DNA from: Dryocola sp. LX212 | GTDB taxonomy: Bacteria > Pseudomonadota > Gammaproteobacteria > Enterobacterales > Enterobacteriaceae | Assembly (NCBI GenBank): GCA_041504365.1 | Contig: CP167917.1 | Coordinates: forward strand, 3,410,001 to 3,474,000 | Length of the DNA: 64,000 nucleotides | Reading direction: 5' to 3' | Part shown: positions 31,563-42,305 of the stretch, one piece after another | How the letters are laid out: the number at the start of each line of letters is the position of its first letter | How positions within the stretch are numbered: the stretch's first letter is position 1 | Made by a program: the position numbers and the translations under genes | The notes under the pieces: generated by a model | Told to the model about the DNA's origin: nothing | The model's input: the letters and a program-made list of their open reading frames with translations, nothing else | Database searches by the model: none

Positions 31563-31679
31563 TTACGCCTGTAACTTCCTGATAGTGGTGAGAAATAGAA
31601 CGGGCAGCATGACGCTGGCTATTGTTAGCACACTGACACCCGTTAGGCTGAATAATATTTTACTGAGACCTGGAGACAT
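31563..31679 (-). CDS. 38-residue single-pass membrane protein
   Basis: Too short for routine gene calling but well supported: the ATG at 31679 has AGGAGG nine bases upstream, and that ribosome site lies inside the last codons of the preceding gene, so translation is probably coupled. The protein starts MSPGLSKILFSLTG, has one membrane span (about residues 8-31) and a basic end (TIRKLQA). No family recognised. Placed right after a holin-like gene it could be a second holin, an antiholin or a spanin-like piece; none of these is proven. Confidence 0.6.
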   Translation of the reverse strand: MSPGLSKILFSLTGVSVLTIASVMLPVLFLTTIRKLQA

Positions 31680-31681
31680 AC

Positions 31682-31984
31682 TTATTTTCCTCCTGCGCGT
31701 TTAACAACCTCGCTGACGGCGCTCACTGCCTCTGCACGCTCGGCCACGTTTATATTTTTTAAACTAGCCAGACAGTCCTGTAATATCAGGGTTCTTTTCT
31801 CTTCCTCTTTTTGACGCCGATGCGCGTCCACGCGTCCGCTGATATATGAAGCTAAGGAAATTGCGACGCCTGCCAGGCCGAATATCATGTAAGCCACATC
31901 CTGTGTTGTGATACCCAGACCGGCAGCCAGGGCCGCAAGCCATGCAAAGGCCTGCGTCACTAAATTTACTGGATGATCATTCAT
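31682..31984 (-). CDS. Holin-like two-span membrane protein
   Basis: 100 aa. Two membrane segments (about residues 8-24 and 28-47) with a short turn at TTQD, then a basic stretch RVDAHRRQKEEEKR and an amphipathic helix. This layout matches small phage holins, which form lethal membrane holes at lysis. No endolysin or spanin is next to it. It lies in a leftward operon with the 41- and 38-residue genes. Could also be a domesticated membrane stress protein. Confidence 0.6.
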   Translation of the reverse strand: MNDHPVNLVTQAFAWLAALAAGLGITTQDVAYMIFGLAGVAISLASYISGRVDAHRRQKEEEKRTLILQDCLASLKNINVAERAEAVSAVSEVVKRAGGK

Positions 31985-32032
31985 GGGAAAGTCTCACTGC
32001 GATTTATTTTGGGGAGTGGACAAATAAAATAT

Positions 32033-32158
32033 TTAAATCAGTGGCCTGGATTTGTCGGGTCGCGATTCTTTAGCGTCAGCGTCAGCCTGGCCGGAAAGTG
32101 TTTTGGGTGCCGCCTGTTTCGCCTCACGGCGCTTTCGGCGGCGAGCCTGTGCATCCAT
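32033..32158 (-). CDS. 41-residue highly basic protein, phage-like
   Basis: ATG at 32158 with AGGAGG four bases upstream. The protein starts MDAQARRRKRREAKQAAPK, with about a third Arg/Lys in the first half, then an acidic patch and SRPDKSRPLI. No family recognised; such tiny basic proteins are common in phage genomes. First gene of the leftward islet operon; its leader holds two small hairpins (GATATC pair at 32185-32200; CCAAAGC/GCTTTGG at 32201-32219). Confidence 0.6.
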   Translation of the reverse strand: MDAQARRRKRREAKQAAPKTLSGQADADAKESRPDKSRPLI

Positions 32159-32295
32159 ACAACCTCCTGTCTATGAACTTTGGCGATATCCTAAGATATC
32201 CCAAAGCCTGTTGCTTTGGTGTATGCACCCTTTTTCAGGGCTGGCTGTAAATGAGCATTCACCTTCTGTAAGTTCAACCTTCAGCTGATGAATGA

Positions 32296-32338
32296 ATATT
32301 GAACCAAGAGTACCAATTAATCAAGAACCAAAAGTACG
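32296..32338 (-). promoter_or_regulatory. Leftward islet promoter flanked by two repressor operators
   Basis: Minus strand: -35 TTGATT (32319-32324), 17 bases, -10 CAATAT (32296-32301). Two 13-bp elements of the form GAAC-N5-GTAC lie at 32301-32313 and 32325-32337, covering the spacer and the bases just upstream of the -35. The same element occurs at the repressor gene's own promoter, so the S24 repressor probably silences this operon. Confidence 0.6.
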
Positions 32339-32410
32339 ATTTAAAAATAAAAGATCATCTTATTACGTTTGCTACTGATTTATAGGATTTTTTATTTTGG
32401 CAGTGCGACT

Positions 32411-33160
32411 TCAGGCGTGGCGGCGAATTGAATGACTGTACATCACCCTGCCGATGATTTTGAGGTACTGCTCATTTTCCTCGTAAATGTTCCAGTCGGC
32501 GTATTTGGGATTATCTGAATGCACCAGCAGGCTGTCGTGAGTCATTTGCAGACGCTTGACCAGCAGCTGGCCTTTGTAGAGGAAAACGTAAATGCCGTCA
32601 CCATCGAAGTAATCCTTCGCAATATCGACAAAGATGTAGTCACCCAGCTCAATAGTGCCGGACATGCTGTCACCCGTAACGGTGATAACTTTGATACTGG
32701 AGGCGGGTCGGTGGCCGAAAAGCTCCAGCGCTTCCTGGCTGTCATAGACGATGTAATTTATAGTTTCTGTCACATCGCTTGAGGTAATGCAGCCTGGGCC
32801 CGCGCTGGCTTCAATGTCCAGCACGTCAACCCGGAAACTGGCTTCGGGGTTCGGGATATAAAAAGGCGAGACGTCATTCGCCGAGAAAGACTGCATGACT
32901 TCCCTGCTCTCCCCGGATAACCTACCCTCACTGCCGTGCTGCAGCCAAAGCACATCCGCGCCCAAAAATGCTGCGAGTTCGTACATTTTATCCTGGCGGG
33001 GAACCGACTCGGCGTTCAGCCACTTGCTGACTGCCTTCGATGACACGCCTAATGCCCTTGCGATCGCCATTCCGCGACCGAACTCGTCGAGGTTAGCCTG
33101 AGCGCAGGCCTGAGCCAGGCGGCGCGAGAAAGCCTGGCGAAGCTGATCTCGTTGTACCAT
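32411..33160 (-). CDS. Phage-type S24 self-cleaving transcriptional repressor
   Basis: 249 aa. N-terminal HTH (GMAIARALGVSSKAVSKWLN, about 30-49) joined to a LexA/CI-type S24 peptidase domain. The predicted cleavage bond Ala120-Gly121 (EASAGPG), nucleophile Ser165 (TGDSMSGT) and general base Lys202 (LLVKRLQ) are all present, so RecA-stimulated self-cleavage should be possible. Resembles P22 C2 / phage repressor C proteins. It starts 14 bases before a GTAC dyad shared with other islet promoters. No integrase or structural phage genes are nearby. Confidence 0.85.
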   Translation of the reverse strand: MVQRDQLRQAFSRRLAQACAQANLDEFGRGMAIARALGVSSKAVSKWLNAESVPRQDKMYELAAFLGADVLWLQHGSEGRLSGESREVMQSFSANDVSPFYIPNPEASFRVDVLDIEASAGPGCITSSDVTETINYIVYDSQEALELFGHRPASSIKVITVTGDSMSGTIELGDYIFVDIAKDYFDGDGIYVFLYKGQLLVKRLQMTHDSLLVHSDNPKYADWNIYEENEQYLKIIGRVMYSHSIRRHA

Positions 33161-33214
33161 AAGTACGTTTATAACCTTTTCTGCGTGACTAATGGTTCAC
33201 AGTATAACACGTAC
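33155..33214 (-). promoter_or_regulatory. Repressor autoregulatory promoter and operators
   Basis: Minus strand shows an extended -10 (TG-T-TATACT; TATACT is 33201-33206). A 13-bp element GTAT-AACAC-GTAC (33202-33214) overlaps it, and GTAC-CATAA-GTAC (33155-33167) overlaps the start codon. A third dyad, GTAA-GTATC-TTAC, lies upstream at 33251-33263. Together they suggest autoregulation by the S24 repressor. Confidence 0.6.
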
Positions 33215-33271
33215 TTAAAGCTCATAAATGCGCTTTAGGCACGAGTAATGGTAAGTATCTTACACCCAGCG

Positions 33272-33319
33272 CTGTATAAAAAAACAGCGCTTTGACATAT
33301 CGAAAACCACATATATCTT
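33272..33319 (+). promoter_or_regulatory. LexA box and rightward promoter of the islet
   Basis: CTGTATAAAAAAACAG (33272-33287) has the obligatory CTG-N10-CAG and matches the E. coli LexA consensus at 13 of 16 core positions; flanks extend the dyad to AGCGCTG/CAGCGCT. Four bases later comes a perfect -35 TTGACA (33292-33297), 16 bases, then TATCTT (33314-33319). This is the arrangement of a LexA-repressed SOS promoter. Confidence 0.7.
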
Positions 33320-33419
33320 TATTACTATTCCATGCATAAGAAAGTTAAGCGGCAGTTTATTTTTAAATAGCCAAAAGCATTTTTGGTTAATATTCCGACA
33401 GCAAAAAAAACAATCATCA

Positions 33420-33440
33420 CTCCCTAATCTTTAAGGGGAG
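33420..33440 (+). promoter_or_regulatory. Hairpin hiding the ribosome site of the 28-aa gene
   Basis: CTCCCT (33420-33425) can pair with GGGGAG (33435-33440), which is the Shine-Dalgarno sequence of the next gene, with a nine-base loop. An unstructured A-rich run (GCAAAAAAAACAATC) lies just upstream, a possible ribosome standby site. Leader from promoter to start is about 120 bases. Confidence 0.5.
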
Positions 33441-33447
33441 TATGATC

Positions 33448-33534
33448 ATGCATGGATTTATTACTATCGCTGATGCAATACTTTTCTTTGCTTCGGTCTT
33501 TGGTCTGTTCGCCCTGTTCTCTGTTATCGCCTGA
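33448..33534 (+). CDS. 28-residue hydrophobic membrane peptide, SOS-type
   Basis: Reading from the ATG at 33448 (AAGGGGAG seven bases upstream) gives a peptide starting MHGFITIADAILFFAS and ending ALFSVIA. Almost the whole length is one membrane span with a single Asp (residue 9) and no positive charge. Size and control region (LexA box, sequestered ribosome site) resemble SOS-induced membrane toxins such as TisB and DinQ, but the sequence is not one I recognise. First of two tandem tiny genes. Confidence 0.55.
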   Translation: MHGFITIADAILFFASVFGLFALFSVIA

Positions 33535-33547
33535 AGGAATGATCATA

Positions 33548-33670
33548 ATGTTGACATTAGCCATTGTAATTATTAGCCTTTCTTTACTTACTGGCGTCGC
33601 GTTGATTCACGTTGCTAACACGATATTCCCGGAAGATGTGACGCTCAATGATTCCAACTCACCCCAGTAA
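33548..33670 (+). CDS. 40-residue small membrane protein
   Basis: ATG at 33548, with TGAAGGA (overlapping the stop of the 28-aa gene) nine bases upstream. Membrane span at about residues 2-24 (MLTLAIVIISLSLLTGVA), then a polar tail with FPEDVTLNDSNSPQ. No family recognised. It is 13 bases after the 28-aa gene and must share its message. It may be a partner or antidote, or a second membrane-active peptide; this is open. Confidence 0.55.
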   Translation: MLTLAIVIISLSLLTGVALIHVANTIFPEDVTLNDSNSPQ

Positions 33671-33940
33671 TAGCAGCGCATACTGTTCCAGTTTAATTAT
33701 CCCGCTCGGCCATCGGGAAAAGTAAATGCCAGTTTTATTTATTTTTAAACCTGGTTGCTGATATTCCCGCTGACTGTATTGGTTTATTACATTCGTTCAA
33801 TAGTGGAACATGGTCGACAGTCATTGCTTGCGCCTTGCGACGATTAAATATTCGTCGTTATTGGGCGAAACCGGCTATTGTGGTAAAGTGCGCCCTTCGA
33901 AACTTATGCGCTTGCTGAAAGAAACTGGTAACTCGTTGAA
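33671..33940. other. Non-coding spacer before yfhL
   Basis: AT-rich. A short stem TCCCG/CGGGA (near 33700) may end the small-protein message. CGACGA (33838-33843) pairs with TCGTCG (33852-33857) in the yfhL promoter region. I see no further gene, attachment-site repeat or tRNA fragment. Confidence 0.5.
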
Positions 33941-34201
33941 ATGGCATTATTAATCACAAAGAAATGCATTAACTGCGATATGTGCGAACCGGAGTGCCCG
34001 AACCAGGCCATCTCCATGGGCGACAGCATTTATCAGATCGATGTCGATCGTTGTACGCAGTGCATCGGCCATTATGAAACACCTACCTGCCAGCAGGTTT
34101 GCCCGATTGTGAATACGATTATCGCCGACCCGGCACATATTGAAAGCGAAGAGCAGCTGTGGGACAAATTTGTTCAGCTCCACCACGCCGATAAGATCTA
34201 G
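33941..34201 (+). CDS. yfhL: YfhL, 4Fe-4S ferredoxin
   Basis: 86 aa, same length as E. coli YfhL. Two cluster motifs: C9-x2-C12-x2-C15-x3-C19 and C38-x2-C41-x8-C50-x3-C54, with an extended loop in the second as in Allochromatium-type 2[4Fe-4S] ferredoxins. Electron carrier in the cytosol; partners not well defined. Its stop overlaps the convergent acpS stop (CTAG). It marks the right edge of the islet. Confidence 0.93.
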   Translation: MALLITKKCINCDMCEPECPNQAISMGDSIYQIDVDRCTQCIGHYETPTCQQVCPIVNTIIADPAHIESEEQLWDKFVQLHHADKI

Positions 34202-34578
34202 TTCTCGATAATCACCGTGGCGCAGGCGTAGTGACGTTCGTCAGCCAGCGTCACATGTACTGAGCGCACCCCCATCCGCTCGGCAAGGCGTTCCGCTTCT
34301 TCCCAGAATCGCAGCTGCGGTTTCCCTAAAGCATCGTTAAAGACTTCGAACTGGTTGAACGCCAGCCCGTTGCGGATCCCCGTGCCTAAGGCTTTCGCTG
34401 CCGCTTCCTTAACGGCAAAGCGTTTGGCAAGAAAGCGCACCGGCTGCTGGTGCGCTTCGTACTGCTTCCATTCGCTGGCGCTCAGCACACGCTTCGCAAG
34501 GCGGTCGCCCGAGCGGGAGATCACGCTCTCAATGCGCGCAATCTCCACGATATCCGTACCGAGGCCAAGAATAGCCAT
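34198..34578 (-). CDS. acpS: AcpS holo-acyl-carrier-protein synthase
   Basis: 126 aa. Metal-binding Asp9 ([13 protein letters not shown]) and Glu58 ([14 protein letters not shown]) are present. It transfers 4'-phosphopantetheine from CoA to acyl carrier protein, essential for fatty acid synthesis. Its start overlaps the stop of pdxJ (TAATG), and its end overlaps yfhL by four bases. Confidence 0.97.
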   Translation of the reverse strand: MAILGLGTDIVEIARIESVISRSGDRLAKRVLSASEWKQYEAHQQPVRFLAKRFAVKEAAAKALGTGIRNGLAFNQFEVFNDALGKPQLRFWEEAERLAERMGVRSVHVTLADERHYACATVIIEN

Positions 34579-35309
34579 TAGCGACGCGCTTCCTGCATCA
34601 GACGTTTCATTTCCGACACTGCTTCTTTCAGACCGCTCATCACCGCACGGCCAATAATGGCGTGGCCGATGTTCAGCTCGTGCATTTCTGGCAGCCGCGC
34701 AATAGCCTGCACGTTGTGGTAGGTCAGGCCGTGCCCGGCATTGACCTTCAGGCCTTTGCCCGCGGCATAAGTCGCAGCTTCGGCAATGCGTGCCAGCTCT
34801 TTTGCCTGGGTCGCTTCATCTTCCGCATCGGCATAACAGCCGGTATGAATTTCAATGTAGGGCGCCCCCACCGCTACTGCGGCATCAATTTGCGCATGGT
34901 CGGCATCGATAAACAGGGAAACCAGAATACCGGCATCCGCCAGGCGTTTGCAGGCATCGCGCATTTTGTCGAGCTGGCCCGCCACGTCCAGACCGCCTTC
35001 GGTGGTCACTTCCTGACGCTTTTCGGGCACCAGGCAGCAGAAATGCGGTTTGGTTTCGCAGGCGATGCCGATCATCTCTTCGGTGACGGCCATTTCAAGA
35101 TTCATACGGGTGTCGAGGGTCTGGCGCAGGACGCGCACGTCGCGGTCGGTGATGTGGCGGCGATCTTCACGCAGGTGCACGGTGATGCCGTCGGCCCCTG
35201 CCTGTTCGGCGATAAACGCAGCCTGAACCGGGTCCGGATAAGCCGTGCCGCGCGCGTTGCGCAGCGTTGCGATGTGATCGATGTTTACGCCTAACAATAA
35301 TTCAGCCAT
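34578..35309 (-). CDS. pdxJ: PdxJ pyridoxine 5'-phosphate synthase
   Basis: 243 aa TIM-barrel enzyme. Conserved: [42 protein letters not shown] and [13 protein letters not shown]. It condenses 3-amino-2-oxopropyl phosphate with deoxyxylulose 5-phosphate to make pyridoxine phosphate. Upstream gene of the coupled pdxJ-acpS pair; 75 bp after recO. Confidence 0.97.
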   Translation of the reverse strand: MAELLLGVNIDHIATLRNARGTAYPDPVQAAFIAEQAGADGITVHLREDRRHITDRDVRVLRQTLDTRMNLEMAVTEEMIGIACETKPHFCCLVPEKRQEVTTEGGLDVAGQLDKMRDACKRLADAGILVSLFIDADHAQIDAAVAVGAPYIEIHTGCYADAEDEATQAKELARIAEAATYAAGKGLKVNAGHGLTYHNVQAIARLPEMHELNIGHAIIGRAVMSGLKEAVSEMKRLMQEARR

Positions 35310-35384
35310 GACTATCCTCGGAAATCAGAACGATATGTCCGGCAGTGTACACCGGGGAGAGAAAGTATGGCTATGACCAGGATG

Positions 35385-36122
35385 TTATTGAGGGTCTTCC
35401 GGGGATTTGAGCGGTGGTTTTTTCGGCACAAACTGACGGAACAGCTCGCGGCTTTTGAGCGGCTTGCCGCCGAGGTAGGGCTTAAGCGCCATGCGAGTGA
35501 AGCGTTTAGCCGCTCGCAAAGAGGCGACGTCCGGGAATTCTCGAGTTGCCAGCGCCTTTAGCTCATGGCCGGTGAAGCTATTGTTGTCAATGACCAGGCT
35601 GGCGATAAATCCTTTCTCTTCACGATAGCGGTAGGTCATTGTATCCGCAACTTCATCACCGCTTCCGGCGCAGTGCAGAAAATCGACCCCATAGCCAAGG
35701 TGCCCCAGCAGCGCTAACTCAAAGCGACGCAGCGCGGGCTCCGGGGATCCGTTGGTTCCGGCCAGTGCCTGAATGCAGTGCAGATAATCGAAGAAAAGCT
35801 CTGAAAATCGCGATTCCTGCTCCAGCACGCGGGAGACAAGCTCGTTAACGTAAAGACCGCTGTAGAGGGAGATACCGCTGAGAGGAAGTGCAAGGGAGAC
35901 TGCTTCGGCGCTACGTAGCGTTTTAACTTCGCCACGTCCTCCCCAGCGTACCAGGAGGGGGGTGAAAGGCTGTAAAGCGCCCTTCAGGTTAGAGCGACGA
36001 GAGCGTGCGCCTTTGGCAATAACACGAACTCGTCCGGACTCTTCAGAAAACAGGTCAAGGAGAAGGCTGGTTTCGCTCCAGGGGCGACTATGCAGGACAA
36101 AAGCCCTCTGCCAGCCTTCCAT
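35385..36122 (-). CDS. recO: RecO recombination mediator
   Basis: 245 aa. N-terminal OB fold ([24 protein letters not shown]) and helical C-terminus ([46 protein letters not shown]). With RecR it loads RecA on SSB-coated single-stranded DNA and anneals strands. The extreme C-terminus ([12 protein letters not shown]) differs from E. coli. It starts four bases after the era stop, in the lepA-lepB-rnc-era-recO string. Confidence 0.96.
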   Translation of the reverse strand: MEGWQRAFVLHSRPWSETSLLLDLFSEESGRVRVIAKGARSRRSNLKGALQPFTPLLVRWGGRGEVKTLRSAEAVSLALPLSGISLYSGLYVNELVSRVLEQESRFSELFFDYLHCIQALAGTNGSPEPALRRFELALLGHLGYGVDFLHCAGSGDEVADTMTYRYREEKGFIASLVIDNNSFTGHELKALATREFPDVASLRAAKRFTRMALKPYLGGKPLKSRELFRQFVPKKPPLKSPEDPQ

Positions 36123-36125
36123 TAG

Positions 36126-37735
<1,610 letters not shown>

Positions 37736-37739
37736 TCAG

Positions 37740-37861
37740 CACACGGAACAGACCTGAAAAAGGGAAACCAACGCTGTTTCGTGTGCCGTGGCTCCTCATT
37801 GAGGAGCCAACCTTATTACGGGGGGATATTCTATAGATAACGACATAGAAAGTCGTTATCT
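37740..37861 (-). promoter_or_regulatory. rnc leader with RNase III autoregulatory stems
   Basis: Three stems are visible: CACACGGAACAG/CTGTTTCGTGTG (37740-37751 with 37774-37785, 11 of 12 paired), TGGCTCCTC/GAGGAGCCA (37789-37809) and AGATAACGAC/GTCGTTATCT (37835-37861). In E. coli RNase III cuts the long leader stem and destabilises rnc-era-recO mRNA. The last stem lies right after lepB. Confidence 0.75.
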
Positions 37862-37877
37862 GAATAGTTTTATTTGA

Positions 37878-38852
37878 TCAATGAATTCCACCAATACGAC
37901 TCAGACGAACGCCGGTTGGCCATTCACCTTCCTGCTTTTCAAAGCTCATCCAGATGGCCGTTGCTTTGCCCACCAGGTTTTGCTCCGGAACAAAGCCCCA
38001 GTAGCGGCTGTCGGCGCTGTTGTCGCGGTTATCCCCCATCATAAAGTAATGTCCCGGCGGGACAATCCAGGTGGCCAGCTGCTGACCTGGCTGCTGGTAA
38101 TACATCCCCAGCTGATCCTGTGCGACCGGCACGGTCAGAATGCGGTGGGTGACATTACCCAGCGTCTCTTTACGTTCCGCGAGGCGGATGCCCCCCTCTT
38201 TTGTCTGGTTCAGCGGCAGCTGGAAGAAGCCTGAACTTGCTTCACCGCCGTTACGACGCGCAAAGGTCTGGACGAAATCACTTGGCTCAACGTTACTGTA
38301 AGTAATCGGCAGAGCGTTTTCACAGGCCTGACCGGAACTGCAGTTTGGCTGTACGGTGACCTGTTTAGCGACCGGATCGTAGCTTACTCGGTCACCCGGC
38401 AAACCAACTGCACGCTTAATATAATCAAGACGCGGATCTTCAGGATATTTAAACACTACGATATCGCCGCGCTTAGGATGACCAGTTTCAATTAGCGTTT
38501 TCTGGTAAATAGGATCTTTAATGCCGTAGGCAAACTTCTCGACCAGAATAAAATCGCCAATTAGCAGCGTCGGCATCATTGAACCTGACGGGATCTGGAA
38601 CGGCTCGTAAACGAACGAGCGCACAATCAGTACGATTACCAGCACCGGGAATACGGACGCGCCCGTTTCCAGCCAGCCGGGTTTAGGTCCCACTTTCTTG
38701 AGGGTTTTTGCATCGATGCTTTCACCGGCAGCAGCCTGAGCCGCCGCCTGCTTTTCACGACGCTTTGGCGCAAAAATAAACTTATCAATGCACCATAACA
38801 AGCCTGTCACCAGCGTGGCTATCACGAGGATCAAAGCGAACATATTCGCCAT
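37878..38852 (-). CDS. lepB: LepB signal peptidase I
   Basis: 324 aa. Two N-terminal membrane segments (about 4-22 and 62-77), then the periplasmic domain with nucleophile Ser91 (QIPSGSMMPTL) and base Lys146 (DYIKRAVGLPGD), plus GDNRDNSADSRYWG. It removes signal peptides from exported proteins. It lies 14 bp after lepA and precedes the rnc leader. Confidence 0.98.
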   Translation of the reverse strand: MANMFALILVIATLVTGLLWCIDKFIFAPKRREKQAAAQAAAGESIDAKTLKKVGPKPGWLETGASVFPVLVIVLIVRSFVYEPFQIPSGSMMPTLLIGDFILVEKFAYGIKDPIYQKTLIETGHPKRGDIVVFKYPEDPRLDYIKRAVGLPGDRVSYDPVAKQVTVQPNCSSGQACENALPITYSNVEPSDFVQTFARRNGGEASSGFFQLPLNQTKEGGIRLAERKETLGNVTHRILTVPVAQDQLGMYYQQPGQQLATWIVPPGHYFMMGDNRDNSADSRYWGFVPEQNLVGKATAIWMSFEKQEGEWPTGVRLSRIGGIH

Positions 38853-38866
38853 GCCAACTCCTTAGA

Positions 38867-40666
<1,800 letters not shown>

Positions 40667-40872
40667 ATTTAGAGGTTTTTATGCCTTACAAATGGCCTGA
40701 GAGCTCGGCGCTTCGCGCTGTACGGAGCAGGATGTCATGGCTGATTTCTGCCTGAAACGACGCATTCTACACTACAACCAGAAAGCGAGGAAACTGCTCA
40801 TCCTGCAAGCTTCGCTGAGGCAATAACGGAGGCCGGGCGGAAGGGGTATATCGGAGAGCAGCTGGAGGAGGA

Positions 40873-41352
40873 TTAGCGGCCATCAGCGGAGGTGATTGTC
40901 TCGACGCGTAGCGCATCGGGCGGTAACGCAACGCTAAGAATAACGGGCTGCCAGTCGGCACGGTGGCTCAACTTTGCTGAAAACCCTCGCGCTATTAAAA
41001 AGCCGCCAACGCCGCCCAGCACCGCACCACAAAACGCGGCGAGGTCAGAGCCAAACAGCGCCTGGAAAAGCGCGGCGACGATAAACAGGCCCACCAGCGG
41101 CGACATATAGACCAGCAGCGCCGAGCCGATCAGGCTGCCTTCGGCAATTCCCAGCTCAACTTTTTGCCCTGCCACCAGCGGCTGTTCGCTCGCTACGGAC
41201 AGCATGTGGTGATTCTGCGGCCCCAGCTTATTCAACAAGCGGCTGCCGCAGCCTGCACGAGAGGCGCAGCTGCTGCAGGATGCCTTGACGTCGCAGCGCA
41301 GAATGGCTTCGCCGTTCTGCCAGGAGACAACCGTTGCCCACTCTTTAATCAT
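40873..41352 (-). CDS. rseC: RseC, SoxR-reducing / sigma-E locus membrane protein
   Basis: 159 aa. A cysteine-rich N-terminus (CDVKASCSSCASRAGCGS) precedes two membrane segments (about 75-120) and a short C-terminal tail. RseC is an inner-membrane protein associated with the Rsx/Rnf complex that reduces SoxR, and has minor effects on sigma-E. Last gene of rpoE-rseA-rseB-rseC; its ATG overlaps the rseB stop by four bases. Confidence 0.94.
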   Translation of the reverse strand: MIKEWATVVSWQNGEAILRCDVKASCSSCASRAGCGSRLLNKLGPQNHHMLSVASEQPLVAGQKVELGIAEGSLIGSALLVYMSPLVGLFIVAALFQALFGSDLAAFCGAVLGGVGGFLIARGFSAKLSHRADWQPVILSVALPPDALRVETITSADGR

Positions 41353-42305
41353 TGGGCATTCCTGAATTTAATGCTGTCCGCGATGCGCTTAGCCGTTTGC
41401 GGCGGCAGTTCACCGACGACGGTAATCTCGGTTTTATCACGCACGACAGAACTGACCGTACGGCGGCCGGTACGCAACAGCTGATCGCTGCTGGCGGTGC
41501 CCGCCTGGCTGATATTCACCGAGAAGCTAAACAAGCCGTCGGAATAGAGACGTGACTCGATAGGAACATCAACGGTTGGCAGCGGACGACGGCTGCTTGA
41601 AATTTCGCTGACCCCCTGTGGCAGCCAGGTGGGTGCCCAGGTAAAGTTTGCTTTATCGCTGCTCGGGACAGAGAGCAGCGGCGGCAGGTTTGCTTTCGCG
41701 AGGTTTTGCATCGTGCCGCTGACCTGGGTGTTTATCGAGAAGGAGATGACCCGAAACTGCTCAAGGGTTTCACCGTCGCGGTCCAGTAAATCGACGCGCA
41801 TCGGCAGCTTGGTTTCCGTGTCCATCCAGACAATATAGCTGTAACGCGTTCCATCCCGGGCGACCACGCGAATAACTTCACACAGCCTGTCGGCAACGCG
41901 CGTGCGGCCCACGGCGATAAAATCGTAGTAGGGAGTTAAGCGCTTGAAATCGGTATAAACGATGGACGGCAGCGAATCAACGATGTAATCCCCGGTGAGC
42001 GTGAAAGGTTCCAGGCCCGGTTCAAAATAGCTGATCTCACTCCCACGCTGGACAACTTCCCTACGCGGGCCATCCATCTGTAGTAATTGCGCAAGCGGTC
42101 GATTATCAAGCCGCGCATGGCGATAGCGTAAAGACTCTATCCCCTGCTTGTTAATGCTGATAAACGCCAGCTCGTAATCGAGGGACTGACTCGCCTGGTT
42201 CATCTGCTGCAACAACGCCCCGGACGAAACGGTGTCCGCCGAGGCGTTGGAGGTGAACAACAGGCTGCCCGCCATCAGAGACAGAGCACACCAAAGTTGC
42301 TTCAT
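41349..42305 (-). CDS. rseB: RseB, periplasmic regulator of RseA
   Basis: 318 aa with signal peptide (MKQLWCALSLMAGSLLFTSNASA). A LolA-like N-terminal domain and smaller C-terminal domain bind lipoprotein or LPS signals; RseB shields RseA from DegS. Typical stretches: SLDYELAFISINKQGIESLRYRHA and YSYIVWMDTETKLPMRVDLLD. It overlaps the rseA stop by one base. Confidence 0.96.
   Translation of the reverse strand: MKQLWCALSLMAGSLLFTSNASADTVSSGALLQQMNQASQSLDYELAFISINKQGIESLRYRHARLDNRPLAQLLQMDGPRREVVQRGSEISYFEPGLEPFTLTGDYIVDSLPSIVYTDFKRLTPYYDFIAVGRTRVADRLCEVIRVVARDGTRYSYIVWMDTETKLPMRVDLLDRDGETLEQFRVISFSINTQVSGTMQNLAKANLPPLLSVPSSDKANFTWAPTWLPQGVSEISSSRRPLPTVDVPIESRLYSDGLFSFSVNISQAGTASSDQLLRTGRRTVSSVVRDKTEITVVGELPPQTAKRIADSIKFRNAQ

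Noticed and set aside
32190-32280. Short frame from TTG near 32278 (MNLQKVNAHLQPALKK...) in the islet leader
   Set aside because: Weak non-ATG start with poor ribosome site and no neighbours overlapping; kept as leader RNA of the leftward operon.
31417-33940. CRISPR array, toxin-antitoxin pair of known family, or att-site repeats in the islet
   Set aside because: No regularly spaced repeats, no recognisable known toxin family, and no direct repeat longer than about 14 bases at the edges.
40667-40872. Possible small gene between rseC and lepA
   Set aside because: No frame with both a ribosome site and a reasonable length on either strand; treated as the lepA promoter region.
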